Assembly: GCF_037860835.1 (NCBI RefSeq)
Contig: NZ_JBBEOG010000007.1
Location: 1 to 64,000, forward strand
Length of the DNA stretch: 64,000 bases
Source: Aquipuribacter nitratireducens
GTDB lineage: Bacteria > Actinomycetota > Actinomycetes > Actinomycetales > JBBAYJ01
Direction: 5' to 3'
Below the pieces are notes generated by a model that searched no databases, was not told the origin of the DNA, and worked only from the letters and a program-made list of their open reading frames with translations. A program made the translations under genes and the position numbers. Below are positions 52,404-61,126 of this stretch, piece after piece (positions within the stretch are counted from its first letter, which is position 1; each line of letters starts with the position of its first letter).

Positions 52404-53687
52404 ATGGCGCGCGTGAGCACGGACGCACCGGCACCCGCCAGCGGAGGATTCGTCGACAGCGAGGTCGGCACGCTGCGGGAGGTGATCCTCCACCGGCCGG
52501 GAGCGGAGCTGCGCCGCCTCACCCCCCGCAACAACGACCGCCTGCTCTTCGACGGCCTGCCGTGGGTCGACCGCGCCCAGGCCGAGCACGACGCGTTCGC
52601 CGACACGCTGCGCGCGCGGGGGGTGCGGGTGCACCTCGTCACCGACCTGCTGCGGGAGGTCCTCGAGCAGCCCGACGCCCGCGAGCGGGCGATCGAGGAC
52701 ACCCTCGCCGACTCCTCCGGCAGCGGGCTCCGCATCGGGGACACGCTGCGCGCGCGGCTGCGCGGCTACCTCGCCGACCTCGACCCCGCGCGGCTCACGA
52801 CCGCCCTCGTCGCGGGCGTGCGGAACGACGAGGTGCCCGGGCGCGGCGGGCTCGTCGCGACGCTGCTGCCGGACGACGAGTTCGTCGTCGACCCGCTGCC
52901 GAACCTGCTCTTCACCCGCGACTCCAGCGTGTGGGTGGGCGACGAGGTCGCCGTCACGTCCCTCGCCATGCCGGCGCGGGACCGGGAGACGCACCTCCTC
53001 GACCTCGTGTACGCGCACCACCCGCGGTTCGAGGGCACGACCGTGGCGTACCGGCCGGCGTGGGAGCACGTCGAGGGCGGCGACGTCCTCGTCGTGGGAC
53101 CCGGCGTCGTGGCGGTCGGCACGGGCGAGCGGACGACCCCCGCCGGCGTCGAGCGGCTCGCCCGCATCCTGCTGGGGCGCGGCCTCGCCCACACCGTGCT
53201 CGCGGTCCCGATCGCGCAGGAGCGGGCGACCATGCACCTCGACACCGTCTGCACGATGGTCGACCGCGACGCCGTCGTCGTGTACCCGAACGTCGCCCAC
53301 TCCCTGCAGGGCCACCCGATCACCGCCGCGGCGGGGACCGCCGGCACGAGCGGGGCCCACGTGCCGCCGGAGGCCGTCGAGCTCTCCGTCGGACCCGCGG
53401 CCCCGTTCCTGCCGGCCGCGGCGGAGGCGCTCGGGCTCGAGCGGATCCGCCGCGTCGACACCGGCCTCGACCCCGTCACCGCCGAGCGCGAGCAGTGGGA
53501 CGACGGCAACAACACCCTGGCCCTCGCCCCCGGTGTCGTCGTGGCGTACGAGCGGAACACGGAGACGAACGCCCGCCTGCGCGACGAGGGTGTCGAGGTG
53601 CTCGAGATCCCCGGCGACCAGCTCGGCTCGGGCCGTGGCGGGCCGCGGTGCATGAGCTGCCCCGTGGTGCGCGACCCGCTGGGGTGA
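52404..53687 (+). CDS. arcA: arginine deiminase
   Basis: A 427-aa arginine deiminase that hydrolyses arginine to citrulline and ammonia. It shows [35 protein letters not shown], the catalytic His block [13 protein letters not shown] and the C-terminal Cys of [10 protein letters not shown] (Cys416). The ATG at 52404 lies 33 bases past the larC stop. The other arc genes (ornithine carbamoyltransferase, carbamate kinase, antiporter) are not in the window, so the gene may serve nitrogen release or acid resistance alone. Confidence 0.95.
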   Translation: MARVSTDAPAPASGGFVDSEVGTLREVILHRPGAELRRLTPRNNDRLLFDGLPWVDRAQAEHDAFADTLRARGVRVHLVTDLLREVLEQPDARERAIEDTLADSSGSGLRIGDTLRARLRGYLADLDPARLTTALVAGVRNDEVPGRGGLVATLLPDDEFVVDPLPNLLFTRDSSVWVGDEVAVTSLAMPARDRETHLLDLVYAHHPRFEGTTVAYRPAWEHVEGGDVLVVGPGVVAVGTGERTTPAGVERLARILLGRGLAHTVLAVPIAQERATMHLDTVCTMVDRDAVVVYPNVAHSLQGHPITAAAGTAGTSGAHVPPEAVELSVGPAAPFLPAAAEALGLERIRRVDTGLDPVTAEREQWDDGNNTLALAPGVVVAYERNTETNARLRDEGVEVLEIPGDQLGSGRGGPRCMSCPVVRDPLG

Positions 53688-53702
53688 GCCGCCTCAGACC
53701 CC
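53681..53702. terminator. hairpin carrying both stop codons of convergent genes
   Basis: GGGGTGAG (53681-53688) pairs with CTCAGACCCC (53693-53702) with a two-base bulge. The TGA of arcA (53685-53687) and the reverse-strand stop of the homocysteine methyltransferase gene (53694-53696) both lie in it. Confidence 0.5.
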
Positions 53703-54617
53703 CACGACCGCCGCGCTGAGGGCGTGGCCCGCGGCACGGACGTGCCGCAGGTCGGTCCCGCAGCACCCGCCGAAGGTCGTGAGGTGCGGGTGACGGCGCC
53801 GCAGGTCCGCGAGCTGCGCCCCGAGCTCCAGCGGGTCGCCGTCGTCGAGCTCGGTGGCCTCGTCGAGCTCGGCGTGGCTCATGCGGGAGGCGTTGGGCCG
53901 GAACGCCGTGACCCTCCCGGACACGTCGCCGAGCCCGGCGAGCGCGTCGTGGACGTGGTCCGGGTGGGCGCAGTTGAGCCCGTAGGTCTCGGGGTGGCCG
54001 TCGGTGAGCCGGTCCACCTCGGCGACCGCCTCGGCGAGGGGCTGCCCGGACGGGAGCAGGCCGTCGGTCTCGACGGTGAACGACACGAGCACGGGCGCGC
54101 CCGCGGCGGCTGCCGCCCGCACGACCCCGACCGCCTCCTCGACGTACGTCATGGTGAGGACCGCCACCCGGTCCGCCCCGGCGTCGGCGAGGGCCGCCAC
54201 CTGCGGCGCGTGGTACGCCGTCGCCTCCTCGACCGTCATCCGGTCACCGGCGACGTAGCCGTCGCCCCGGGGGCCGAGGTTGCCGGAGACGACGACGGGG
54301 ACGGCGGGGGCCGCCTCGGCGACCGCCTCGCGGACGAGCGCGACCGCGTCGGCGTTGAGCCGCGCGAGGTCGGCGGCGTCGAACCCGAGGCGGGCGCCCC
54401 AGTCCGCGGACGCCCGCCACGTCGGTGTCTCGAGGGCGGCCCCGACCCCGAGCCCGTCGGCGAGGGCGACGAACGGCCGGTAGTAGGAGAGGAGCCGGGA
54501 GCGGCCCTCGGGGTCGTCGAGCAGCGGGAACGAGGCGAAGTACGGCAGCTCACGGCCGTCGAGGAACAGCAGCTCGGTCTCGAGGCCGGCGTCGGTGAGA
54601 AACAGGTCGGGGTGCAC
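53694..54617 (-). CDS. homocysteine S-methyltransferase
   Basis: A 307-aa zinc-dependent homocysteine S-methyltransferase of the MmuM type: a TIM barrel with the zinc cysteines in LNCAHPDHV and TFGGCCGTDLRHV, starting at VHPDLFLTDAGLETELLF. It transfers a methyl group from S-methylmethionine or SAM to homocysteine, giving methionine. AAGGAG lies six bases before the GTG at 54617. With metZ, it gives the window two homocysteine-linked enzymes, but they are not adjacent. Confidence 0.9.
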   Translation of the reverse strand: MHPDLFLTDAGLETELLFLDGRELPYFASFPLLDDPEGRSRLLSYYRPFVALADGLGVGAALETPTWRASADWGARLGFDAADLARLNADAVALVREAVAEAAPAVPVVVSGNLGPRGDGYVAGDRMTVEEATAYHAPQVAALADAGADRVAVLTMTYVEEAVGVVRAAAAAGAPVLVSFTVETDGLLPSGQPLAEAVAEVDRLTDGHPETYGLNCAHPDHVHDALAGLGDVSGRVTAFRPNASRMSHAELDEATELDDGDPLELGAQLADLRRRHPHLTTFGGCCGTDLRHVRAAGHALSAAVVGV

Positions 54618-54690
54618 GTGGGTCTCCTTCGTCGGGGACGGCACCGCCGCTGCGGTGCCGCGTCGGCGCCCACGCTCGCGCCGCCCGCTG

Positions 54691-57630
54691 TCACGGACCT
54701 CCCGCTCCGCTGTCGTCACGACGTCGCTGCTCGCGCTCGACGGCCGAGGAGGTCGGTGCGGTCGCCGCGGGCACGCGCTCGAGGACGAGGTCGACGACCG
54801 CCTCCGGGTCGAGGCGCGCCCCGGCGCGCACGTGCTCCGCGGCGTCCGGGAGAACCGAGGCGAGCCGCTCCCCGACCGTGCGCAGACGCTGCGCGTCGGG
54901 CCCGGTGACGCCCACGCCACCCGCCGCCTCGACCGCACCCAGGACCTGCGCGGCCGCCACCGGCTCGTCGAGACGCTCGAGCAGCTCCACGGCCGTGCGC
55001 AGCGTGATCCACTGCTGGACCCACGCCGCGGCCCGCCGCCAGCGCAGCAGCAGGTCGCGGAGCACCCCGCACGCCGCCGCCGGGTCGCCCTCCCGCACCT
55101 GGAGGCCGGCCCACGTCAGTCCCGCCACGCCGATGGTGAACTCCGCCCCGGTGGTCGAGGCGAGCGCGAGCGCACGGTCGAGGGCGGCCAACGAGCGCGC
55201 CGGGTCGGTCGCGGCCAGCGCCTCGCCCTCCGCGTAGTCGACCCACGCGGTGAACCACGAGGCGTCGCGCGGGGGCAGGAGGGCGCGGGCCTCGCCCAGC
55301 GACTCCTCGACGACCTCGAGGCGCCCCCGGTACCCGGCGACCATCGCCCGGTCCGCCAGCCGGGTCACGAGCCGGGCGGACGGTCCCGCCGCGCGGGTCC
55401 GCGCCACGGACAGGTCCCACTGGACGGCCGCGCCGTCGAGGTCGCCGTCGAAGAGCAGCACGTCCGCCCGTGCCTCGGCGGCGCTCGCCCCCGAGTCCGG
55501 CCAGCCCGAGCGGGCAGCGATCCCGGCGGCGCGGTCCGCCAGCGACCGGGCACGGGCGAGGTCGCCCGCCTGCCACGCCCCGGTGGCGGCGGCCGCGACG
55601 ACCCGCTCCGCATCGGGGTGGTCGAGGGAGCCGAAGCGGTCCGCGGTCGCGTGCACCCAGCCGAACACCTCGGCCTGCATGCGGAACAGCGCCGGGTGCT
55701 GCAGCCCGGCGGCGAGCGCGAGCGCCCGCGGGCCGTCGCCGGACCCCAGCAGGTGGCGGTGCGCGGCCCTGGTCTCCGCGAGCGAGGGGAGGCCGTCGAC
55801 GCCGGGCGGTCCCGGCCCGTCCAGGGACCCGGCTCGGGCGACGTCGGTGAGGACGAGGTCGGCGTGCGCATCCCGGGTCCGGGCGAGGTCGCCGCCGGCG
55901 GCGAGCAGGTCGACGCCGTAGGCCGACACGGTCTGCAGGCAGCGGTACCGCAGCGGGCGGCCCGGCGCCCGCTCCTGCACGACCAGCGAGCGGCGGGAGA
56001 GCTCGGCGAGCTGCTCGGCCGCCTCGTCGACGTCGAGGCCGCAGACGGCGGCCGCGGTCCGGGCGTCGACGCTGCCGGCGACCACCGCGAAGCGGGTGAA
56101 CGTCCGGTGGAGGTCGGGCGGCAGGTCGCGGACCGACCACTCGACGAGCGCGCGCAGGGACCGGTGGCGCGACGCGGTCGTCCGTCGTCCACCGACGAGC
56201 AGGCCGAGGAGGTCGTCGACGCGGTCGAGCAGCTCCTCGAGGGTCATCGACCGGAGCCGCGCCGCCGCGAGCTCGAGCGCGAGCGGCAGCCCGTCGAGCG
56301 CCTCGCACAGCCGCGCGACCTGGTCCGCCGTCCCGGCTCCGCTCGGCAGCGGCAGCCCCAGCGCGGCGGCGCGGTCGTCGAGGAGCCAGGCGGCGACGGG
56401 CAGCGGCAGGGGCGCGACGGGCACCACCCGCTCGCCGTCGACGTCGAGCGGCTCGCGACTCGTGGCGAGGACGACGACGTCGGGCGTGCGCGTCAGCACC
56501 GCGTCGACGAGGTGGGCGGCGGCCTCGACGACGTGCTCGCAGTTGTCGAGCACCAGGAGGTGCCGGTCGTGCCGCAGGGTCGCGACGACCCGGTCCGTCG
56601 AGGTGCGCCCGGCGCCGGGGTGGACGCGCAGGGTGCTCGCCACCAGCTCCGCCACCTCCTGCTCCGTGCGTGCGGGTGCGAGCTCGACGACGGTGACGGT
56701 CCGGTCGTGGCCGCCCGTGGGCTGCGACGCCTCGTCGACGAGGTGGTGGGCGAGCCTCGTCTTCCCCACGCCACCCGGGCCGACGAGCGTGACGAGCCGG
56801 TGCTCGCGGAGCAGCCGCAGCGCCAGCGCGGTCTCGGCCTCGCGCCCGACGAGCCGGACGACGGACCGCGGGGCGAGGTCCGGCTCGGTCTCCGGTCGGG
56901 GGTGCGGGACGGGCGCCGGCACGGTGCTCGTGTCGTCGTCCATCACCGCCAGCTCCAGGCGTCGCAGCGACGGGGACGGGTCGAGCCCGAGCTCCTCGAC
57001 CATCCGCGTGCGCAGGTCCCGGTACGCGGCGAGGGCGTCGGCGCGTCTCCCGACCGCGACGTAGGCGTGCATGAGGAGCTCGACGGTCCGCTCCCGCAGG
57101 GGGTCCCGCGCTCGTCGGCCCTCCAGCTCGGCCACGGCCTCGTGGACGCGTCCCGCTGCGAGCAGGTCGTCCGCCCGCAGGTCGGCGAGCGCGTCCCGCA
57201 CCCGCCCGAGCCGCTCCCTCTCGCCGAGGGCCGCCGGGTCGTCGAGGTCGCAGTACGGCTCACCGCGCCACAGCGCCAGCGCCTCGTCGAGCTCCGGCAG
57301 ACGACGACCGGGTGGTCTCGCCCCGGCGACGCCGAGCGCCCGCTCGAACCGGGCGACGTCGACGACGTCGTCCGCCGCCTCGAGCCGGTACCCCGCCGGC
57401 ACCGTCACGACGGCGACGTCGGGTGGGAGGGCCCCGCGCAGCCGGGACACGTGGTTGTGGAGCGCCGCCGTGGGGTTGCCGGGATGGTCGTCACCCCAGA
57501 GGACGTCGACGAGGCGGTCGACGCCCACCGCGGCAGGCCGCGCGAGCGCGAGCGTGGCGAGCAGCCGGCGCGCGCGCCCGGGGACGGGCGAGGCACCGTC
57601 GACCAGCACCTCGCCGAGGAGGCGGAGCAC
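54691..57630 (-). CDS. BTAD-type transcriptional regulator with ATPase domain
   Basis: A 979-aa regulator of the SARP/AfsR-like class. It has an OmpR-like winged helix (residues about 1-90, [46 protein letters not shown]), a BTAD domain (to about 235), an AAA/NB-ARC-like ATPase with Walker A GPGGVGKTRLA near 290 and Walker B HLLVLDN, then a tetratricopeptide-like helical C-terminus. AfsR-type proteins activate secondary metabolism or other pathways. The GTG at 57630 begins VLRLLGEV and lies six bases behind CATGCT. No target cluster is apparent nearby. Confidence 0.87.
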   Translation of the reverse strand: MLRLLGEVLVDGASPVPGRARRLLATLALARPAAVGVDRLVDVLWGDDHPGNPTAALHNHVSRLRGALPPDVAVVTVPAGYRLEAADDVVDVARFERALGVAGARPPGRRLPELDEALALWRGEPYCDLDDPAALGERERLGRVRDALADLRADDLLAAGRVHEAVAELEGRRARDPLRERTVELLMHAYVAVGRRADALAAYRDLRTRMVEELGLDPSPSLRRLELAVMDDDTSTVPAPVPHPRPETEPDLAPRSVVRLVGREAETALALRLLREHRLVTLVGPGGVGKTRLAHHLVDEASQPTGGHDRTVTVVELAPARTEQEVAELVASTLRVHPGAGRTSTDRVVATLRHDRHLLVLDNCEHVVEAAAHLVDAVLTRTPDVVVLATSREPLDVDGERVVPVAPLPLPVAAWLLDDRAAALGLPLPSGAGTADQVARLCEALDGLPLALELAAARLRSMTLEELLDRVDDLLGLLVGGRRTTASRHRSLRALVEWSVRDLPPDLHRTFTRFAVVAGSVDARTAAAVCGLDVDEAAEQLAELSRRSLVVQERAPGRPLRYRCLQTVSAYGVDLLAAGGDLARTRDAHADLVLTDVARAGSLDGPGPPGVDGLPSLAETRAAHRHLLGSGDGPRALALAAGLQHPALFRMQAEVFGWVHATADRFGSLDHPDAERVVAAAATGAWQAGDLARARSLADRAAGIAARSGWPDSGASAAEARADVLLFDGDLDGAAVQWDLSVARTRAAGPSARLVTRLADRAMVAGYRGRLEVVEESLGEARALLPPRDASWFTAWVDYAEGEALAATDPARSLAALDRALALASTTGAEFTIGVAGLTWAGLQVREGDPAAACGVLRDLLLRWRRAAAWVQQWITLRTAVELLERLDEPVAAAQVLGAVEAAGGVGVTGPDAQRLRTVGERLASVLPDAAEHVRAGARLDPEAVVDLVLERVPAATAPTSSAVEREQRRRDDSGAGGP

Positions 57631-57636
57631 GGGGCG

Positions 57637-57642
57637 AGCATG
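57637..57642 (-). promoter_or_regulatory. possible -10 of leaderless BTAD regulator gene
   Basis: CATGCT on the minus strand ends 6 bases before the GTG at 57630. It is a poor match to TAnnnT and the start is therefore provisional. Confidence 0.3.
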
Positions 57643-57680
57643 GCACCCCAGGACGTCGCGCGGGACGCCCTCCGGCACAG

Positions 57681-58688
57681 TCAGCGCAGCGTGACCTGCC
57701 GGGACGTCAGGCCGGCCCGGGCTCGCCGCTGCTCGGCGTCGAGCGGGTCGGACACGGCGAGGGCGTCCTGGAACCGCTCGGCGAACGACGCGAGGGGTTC
57801 CTCCGTCCCCTCGGCGCTCATGTCGCCAGGCAGGTCCCACACGGGCACGACGAGGCCGTACGCGCGGAAGAACCCCGCGAAGCGGGTGCCGGGGCCGAGC
57901 GTCGAACCGGCGGTGTCGCCGTCGACCGTCGTGACGTGGAGGCGCGCGAGCGCGTCGAGGAACCGGTCCTCCGGGGTCGCGATGACCCACCGGAGGTGGA
58001 CGTTGTCGCCGATGCGGCACCAGTACGCGCTCTCGGCGCTCGTCAGCTTCTCCGTGGGCACGACGGCCGCGTTCGCCCGCTCGAGGGAGGCGCGCACCTG
58101 CGGCGCGAGCGCGCTCAGCGGGTCGCTCGGGTCCTCCGCCTCGCCGGGGTCGGTGTCGAGGACGCCGTCGACCCAGAAGTCGAAGCCCTCGTGGACCTCG
58201 AGCACCGGTGGGGTGTCGAGGTCGAGCCGGTCCTGCAGGCGGGCGGTCGAGCGGCGGGCGTCGACGTGCGTCACAGGGCCCGGGCCGTCCGCGGCGAGCG
58301 CCGCGTCCATGGCGGCGGCGAGGTCGCGCGAGGCGTCGGCGGAGGCGTCGGCGGCCTGGACGCCGACGAACACGCTGCCGTCCGCGCGCCGCAGCGCCGG
58401 CCACGCGACGGGCAGCACGGTCGCGAACGTGACGTCGTCGCCGTCGACGGTGCGCGCGCGCATGGTGGCGGCCGGGACGATCTCGCGGAACGCGACCCAG
58501 TCGGTCTCGTGCGGCAGGCCCTCGAAGGGGCGCGCGACGAACTCGGCGCCCGCGCGCACGCGGCCGTGGCACTGCTTGTACCGCTTGCCGGAGCCGCAGG
58601 GGCACGGGGCGCGCAGCCCGCCGCGGGGCGGCTCGATCGGCTGGTCGGCCGCGGGGCGTGGGGTCCGGGACTTCGGGCGGGTCGTCAC
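57681..58688 (-). CDS. SEC-C motif protein (DUF5926 type)
   Basis: A 335-aa protein with an N-terminal SEC-C zinc motif (CPCGSGKRYKQCHG) at about residues 28-41, followed by the DUF5926-type domain (FVARPFEGLPHETDWVAFREIVPAATMRARTVDGDDV). SEC-C motifs bind zinc and are found in SecA and in various small adaptors; the function here is unknown. The GTG at 58688 lies eight bases behind TACCCT. Confidence 0.85.
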   Translation of the reverse strand: MTTRPKSRTPRPAADQPIEPPRGGLRAPCPCGSGKRYKQCHGRVRAGAEFVARPFEGLPHETDWVAFREIVPAATMRARTVDGDDVTFATVLPVAWPALRRADGSVFVGVQAADASADASRDLAAAMDAALAADGPGPVTHVDARRSTARLQDRLDLDTPPVLEVHEGFDFWVDGVLDTDPGEAEDPSDPLSALAPQVRASLERANAAVVPTEKLTSAESAYWCRIGDNVHLRWVIATPEDRFLDALARLHVTTVDGDTAGSTLGPGTRFAGFFRAYGLVVPVWDLPGDMSAEGTEEPLASFAERFQDALAVSDPLDAEQRRARAGLTSRQVTLR

Positions 58689-58696
58689 GGTGGCCC

Positions 58697-58702
58697 AGGG
58701 TA
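58697..58702 (-). promoter_or_regulatory. -10 of leaderless SEC-C gene
   Basis: TACCCT on the minus strand ends 8 bases before the GTG at 58688, similar to serS and larB. Confidence 0.5.
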
Positions 58703-58716
58703 GGCGCCCGCGGGAC

Positions 58717-59163
58717 CTACAACGCGCGCCGGCGGGACGGTCCGCCGAGGGCGGCCCAGACGGTCGTGCACCCCTCCTCGGCGTCGACGAGGACACCCCA
58801 CTCGTGGGCGAGGCTCCGGACGATCCGCAACCCGCGGCCGCGGGTGGCGACGACGGAGGTGTTGCGCGGCCGGATGTCGGGGCTGCCGCCGGCAGCGGGA
58901 CCGCCGTCGGTGACGGCGACCTCCACCGCCCGGTCGCGCACCCGGGCGCGCAGCAGGACCGAGCCGGAGGGGGTGGGCCGCCCGTGGACGATGGCGTTGC
59001 CGAGGAGCTCGCTGGCCGCGAGCTCCGCCTCCACGACGGTCTCCTCGGGGACGCCGGAGTCGGTGAGGAGCCCGACCAGCTCCTCCCGCGCACGCGGCAC
59101 CGCGGCGGGGGCGTGGGGCAGCGCCCACTCCCGTTCCGTGCGTACCGCTGTGACCGACGCCAT
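58717..59163 (-). CDS. ATP-binding protein of the anti-sigma-factor kinase type
   Basis: A 148-aa GHKL ATPase of the RsbW/SpoIIAB class: AELAASELLGNAIVHGRP (N box), VTDGGP (G1) and TRGRGLRIVRSLAHEWGV (G2). Such proteins bind or phosphorylate sigma factors or anti-sigma antagonists. No sigma factor or antagonist gene is adjacent, so the target is unknown. GTGACGAC precedes the ATG. Confidence 0.85.
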   Translation of the reverse strand: MASVTAVRTEREWALPHAPAAVPRAREELVGLLTDSGVPEETVVEAELAASELLGNAIVHGRPTPSGSVLLRARVRDRAVEVAVTDGGPAAGGSPDIRPRNTSVVATRGRGLRIVRSLAHEWGVLVDAEEGCTTVWAALGGPSRRRAL

Positions 59164-59253
59164 GTCGTCACCTTCCGTCGTCGCGTGCTGACGGCGGCGG
59201 AGTACCCGAGCGCACCGTTCGCGAAACCGTCAGTCCCCTGAGGGTAGGACGCG

Positions 59254-60042
59254 TCACGGGCGCGCGGACGGGGTGCCGTCCGGGCCGACGAGGTCGTCGA
59301 GCACCTCGCGCGCCGTCGCGGGGTCGTCGGTGATGAGCCCGTCGACGCCGAGCCGCGTACAGGTCCGCATGTCCTGCGGCGTGTTGACGGTCCACACGAA
59401 CACCTGCTGGCCGAGGCGGTGGCAGTCGGCGACGACGGTCGGGTCCGCGAGGACGAGGCGCAGGTCGAGGCCCACGGCCTGAGAGGTGCTGAGCTGCGGG
59501 ATCGGGGCGCGGTGCGAGCGCAGCCGCACCCGGGTCAGCCCGGGTGCGAGCGCCGCGAGGCGGCGCACAGCGAGCGGCGAGAACGACATGCCGGCGAGGA
59601 ACGGCAGACCCGCGAGGTCCCGCCCCAGCACGTCCCGGAGCACCTCGACGACCCGCCGCTCGACGCGCCACGCCCACCGGCTCGGGTGCTTCGTCTCGAC
59701 GAGGAGCCCGACCGGTCGGGGCGCGTCGCGGCAGAGCTCGGCGACGCGGCGGAGGGTGAGGATGCCCGGGCCCTCGCCGTAGTCGAGGCGGTCGAGCTCG
59801 GCGAGGGTCCGGCGGTACAGCAGGCCCTCCCCGTCCGACGTCCGGTCGAGGTCGACGTCGTGGAAGCACACGGGGTGCTGGTCCCGGGACAGGCGGATGT
59901 CGCACTCGAGCCCGTCCGCGCCGTCGTCGAGCGCGCGCTGCATCGCCCGGAGGGTGTGCTCGGGCTCGACGAGGCTGGCCCCGCGGTGCGCGACGACGAG
60001 CGGCCGCGCCCGCGGCGGCAGCGGCGGGCGGGGGCGCAGCAC
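59254..60042 (-). CDS. glycerophosphodiester phosphodiesterase
   Basis: A 262-aa GDPD enzyme that releases glycerol 3-phosphate from glycerophosphodiesters. It has AHRGASLVEPEHTLRAMQRAL with the catalytic His and Glu, LECDIRLSRD and HDVDLDRTSDG. No signal peptide is present, so it is cytoplasmic. I chose the GTG at 60042 just past the rhodanese stop; the long open frame upstream is a shadow. Confidence 0.9.
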   Translation of the reverse strand: MLRPRPPLPPRARPLVVAHRGASLVEPEHTLRAMQRALDDGADGLECDIRLSRDQHPVCFHDVDLDRTSDGEGLLYRRTLAELDRLDYGEGPGILTLRRVAELCRDAPRPVGLLVETKHPSRWAWRVERRVVEVLRDVLGRDLAGLPFLAGMSFSPLAVRRLAALAPGLTRVRLRSHRAPIPQLSTSQAVGLDLRLVLADPTVVADCHRLGQQVFVWTVNTPQDMRTCTRLGVDGLITDDPATAREVLDDLVGPDGTPSARP

Positions 60043-60053
60043 GCGCGGACCGG

Positions 60054-60377
60054 TCAGCGGACGGTCGGCTCGCCGCCGCCCTCGCTCACCATCGGCTTGC
60101 CGGCGTCCCGCCACGCGCCCATCCCTCCGGCGACGTTGACCGCCTCGAAGCCGTTGAGGTTGAGCCACGCGGTCGCGCGTGCCGAGCGGTTGCCGGAGCG
60201 GCAGACGACGTGGACCTCGCCCTCGGGCAGCTCGTCGAGGCGCTGCGGCACCTGCGAGAGCGGGATGTGGCGGGCGCCCGGCGCGTGCCCCGCGCGCCAC
60301 TCGTCGTCCTCGCGGACGTCGACGAGGACCGCGTCGTCGGGCAGGTCGGTGACGGTGACGGTGGGGACCTCGGTCAC
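60054..60377 (-). CDS. rhodanese-domain sulfurtransferase
   Basis: A 107-aa single rhodanese domain: LVDVREDDEWRAGHAPGARHIPL, active-site loop CRSGNRSA with the sulfur-accepting Cys, and NVAGGMGAWRDAG. GAGG upstream supports the GTG at 60377. It precedes the GDPD gene by 11 bases and is probably co-transcribed. It moves sulfane sulfur between acceptors; the partner is unknown. Confidence 0.92.
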   Translation of the reverse strand: MTEVPTVTVTDLPDDAVLVDVREDDEWRAGHAPGARHIPLSQVPQRLDELPEGEVHVVCRSGNRSARATAWLNLNGFEAVNVAGGMGAWRDAGKPMVSEGGGEPTVR

Positions 60378-60469
60378 GGGCGCTCCTCTGGCGTTCTCGC
60401 GGGTGTCTCGCGGTGTCCCGCGGTCCGCCACGACTGGGACGGAACCGGACGGGGTGGTGGGATCGTCCC

Positions 60470-61108
60470 ATGGGCATGAGCGTCATGACCGGTGTGACAA
60501 CCGTTTCGCGACCGGTGGCCGCTGTCGGCGTCCTGAGCGCCCTGCTCGTGCTCGCCGCGTGCGGCGACGGCGGGACCGCGTCAGGATCTGGTGCGGGAAC
60601 CGCGCCGGACGCCACCGGCGCCGCGCCGACCGGACCGGAGGTGAGCGTGCCCGACGAGACGCCGTCGTCCGCCGACGACGACACGGTCACCCTGCTGCCG
60701 TCCGACGGGGCCACCGCCCCGGACCCGGCCTCGCCGCCGCCGCTGCTGCCCCAGCTCGTCGGTGCGGACCTCGAGGTCGTGCCCGAGGGCGGGTCCGCCG
60801 TGACCCTCGTGTGCTCGTGGACGCAGGGCGTCGTCGAGGGCGACGGCACGCACCCGGACGTCACCGGCGCGTGCGCCGACCTGCAGAGCGCCGTCGCGAC
60901 GGGCCAGCCGTTCGAGCCGGTCCCCCCGGACGCCCTCTGCACGCAGCAGTACGGCGGCGACGCGGTCGTCGCGGTCCGGGGGCTGCTGACGGGCGCCGAC
61001 GGCGACCAGATCCCGGTCGACGCGACGTTCTCCCTCACGGACGGGTGCGAGATCGACCGCTGGCAGCGGATGGGGCGGGTGCTCGAGCCCTTCCGCGGCG
61101 ACGTGTAG
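60470..61108 (+). CDS. lipoprotein with subtilisin-inhibitor-like (SSI) domain
   Basis: A 212-aa secreted lipoprotein. The signal peptide ends in the lipobox LAAC (Cys31 from the ATG at 60470; ATGs at 60476 and 60485 are alternatives). A Thr/Pro/Asp-rich linker follows, then an SSI-like domain with LVCSWTQGVVEGDGTHPDVTGACADL, DALCTQQYGGDAVVAVRG and FSLTDGCEIDRWQ. The spacing of cysteines and the GTHP-x-ACADL block match Streptomyces subtilisin inhibitor, which blocks extracellular serine proteases. SSI proteins are normally free secreted dimers; lipid anchoring here is unusual. Confidence 0.82.
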   Translation: MGMSVMTGVTTVSRPVAAVGVLSALLVLAACGDGGTASGSGAGTAPDATGAAPTGPEVSVPDETPSSADDDTVTLLPSDGATAPDPASPPPLLPQLVGADLEVVPEGGSAVTLVCSWTQGVVEGDGTHPDVTGACADLQSAVATGQPFEPVPPDALCTQQYGGDAVVAVRGLLTGADGDQIPVDATFSLTDGCEIDRWQRMGRVLEPFRGDV

Positions 61109-61126
61109 GCGCCGGTCCCGCTCGAC

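Noticed and set aside
54595-59241. Plus-strand open frame of 1548 codons opposite the BTAD, SEC-C and ATPase genes
   Set aside because: It is an antisense shadow made possible by high GC and the lack of stops. The minus strand has recognisable domains across the same bases.
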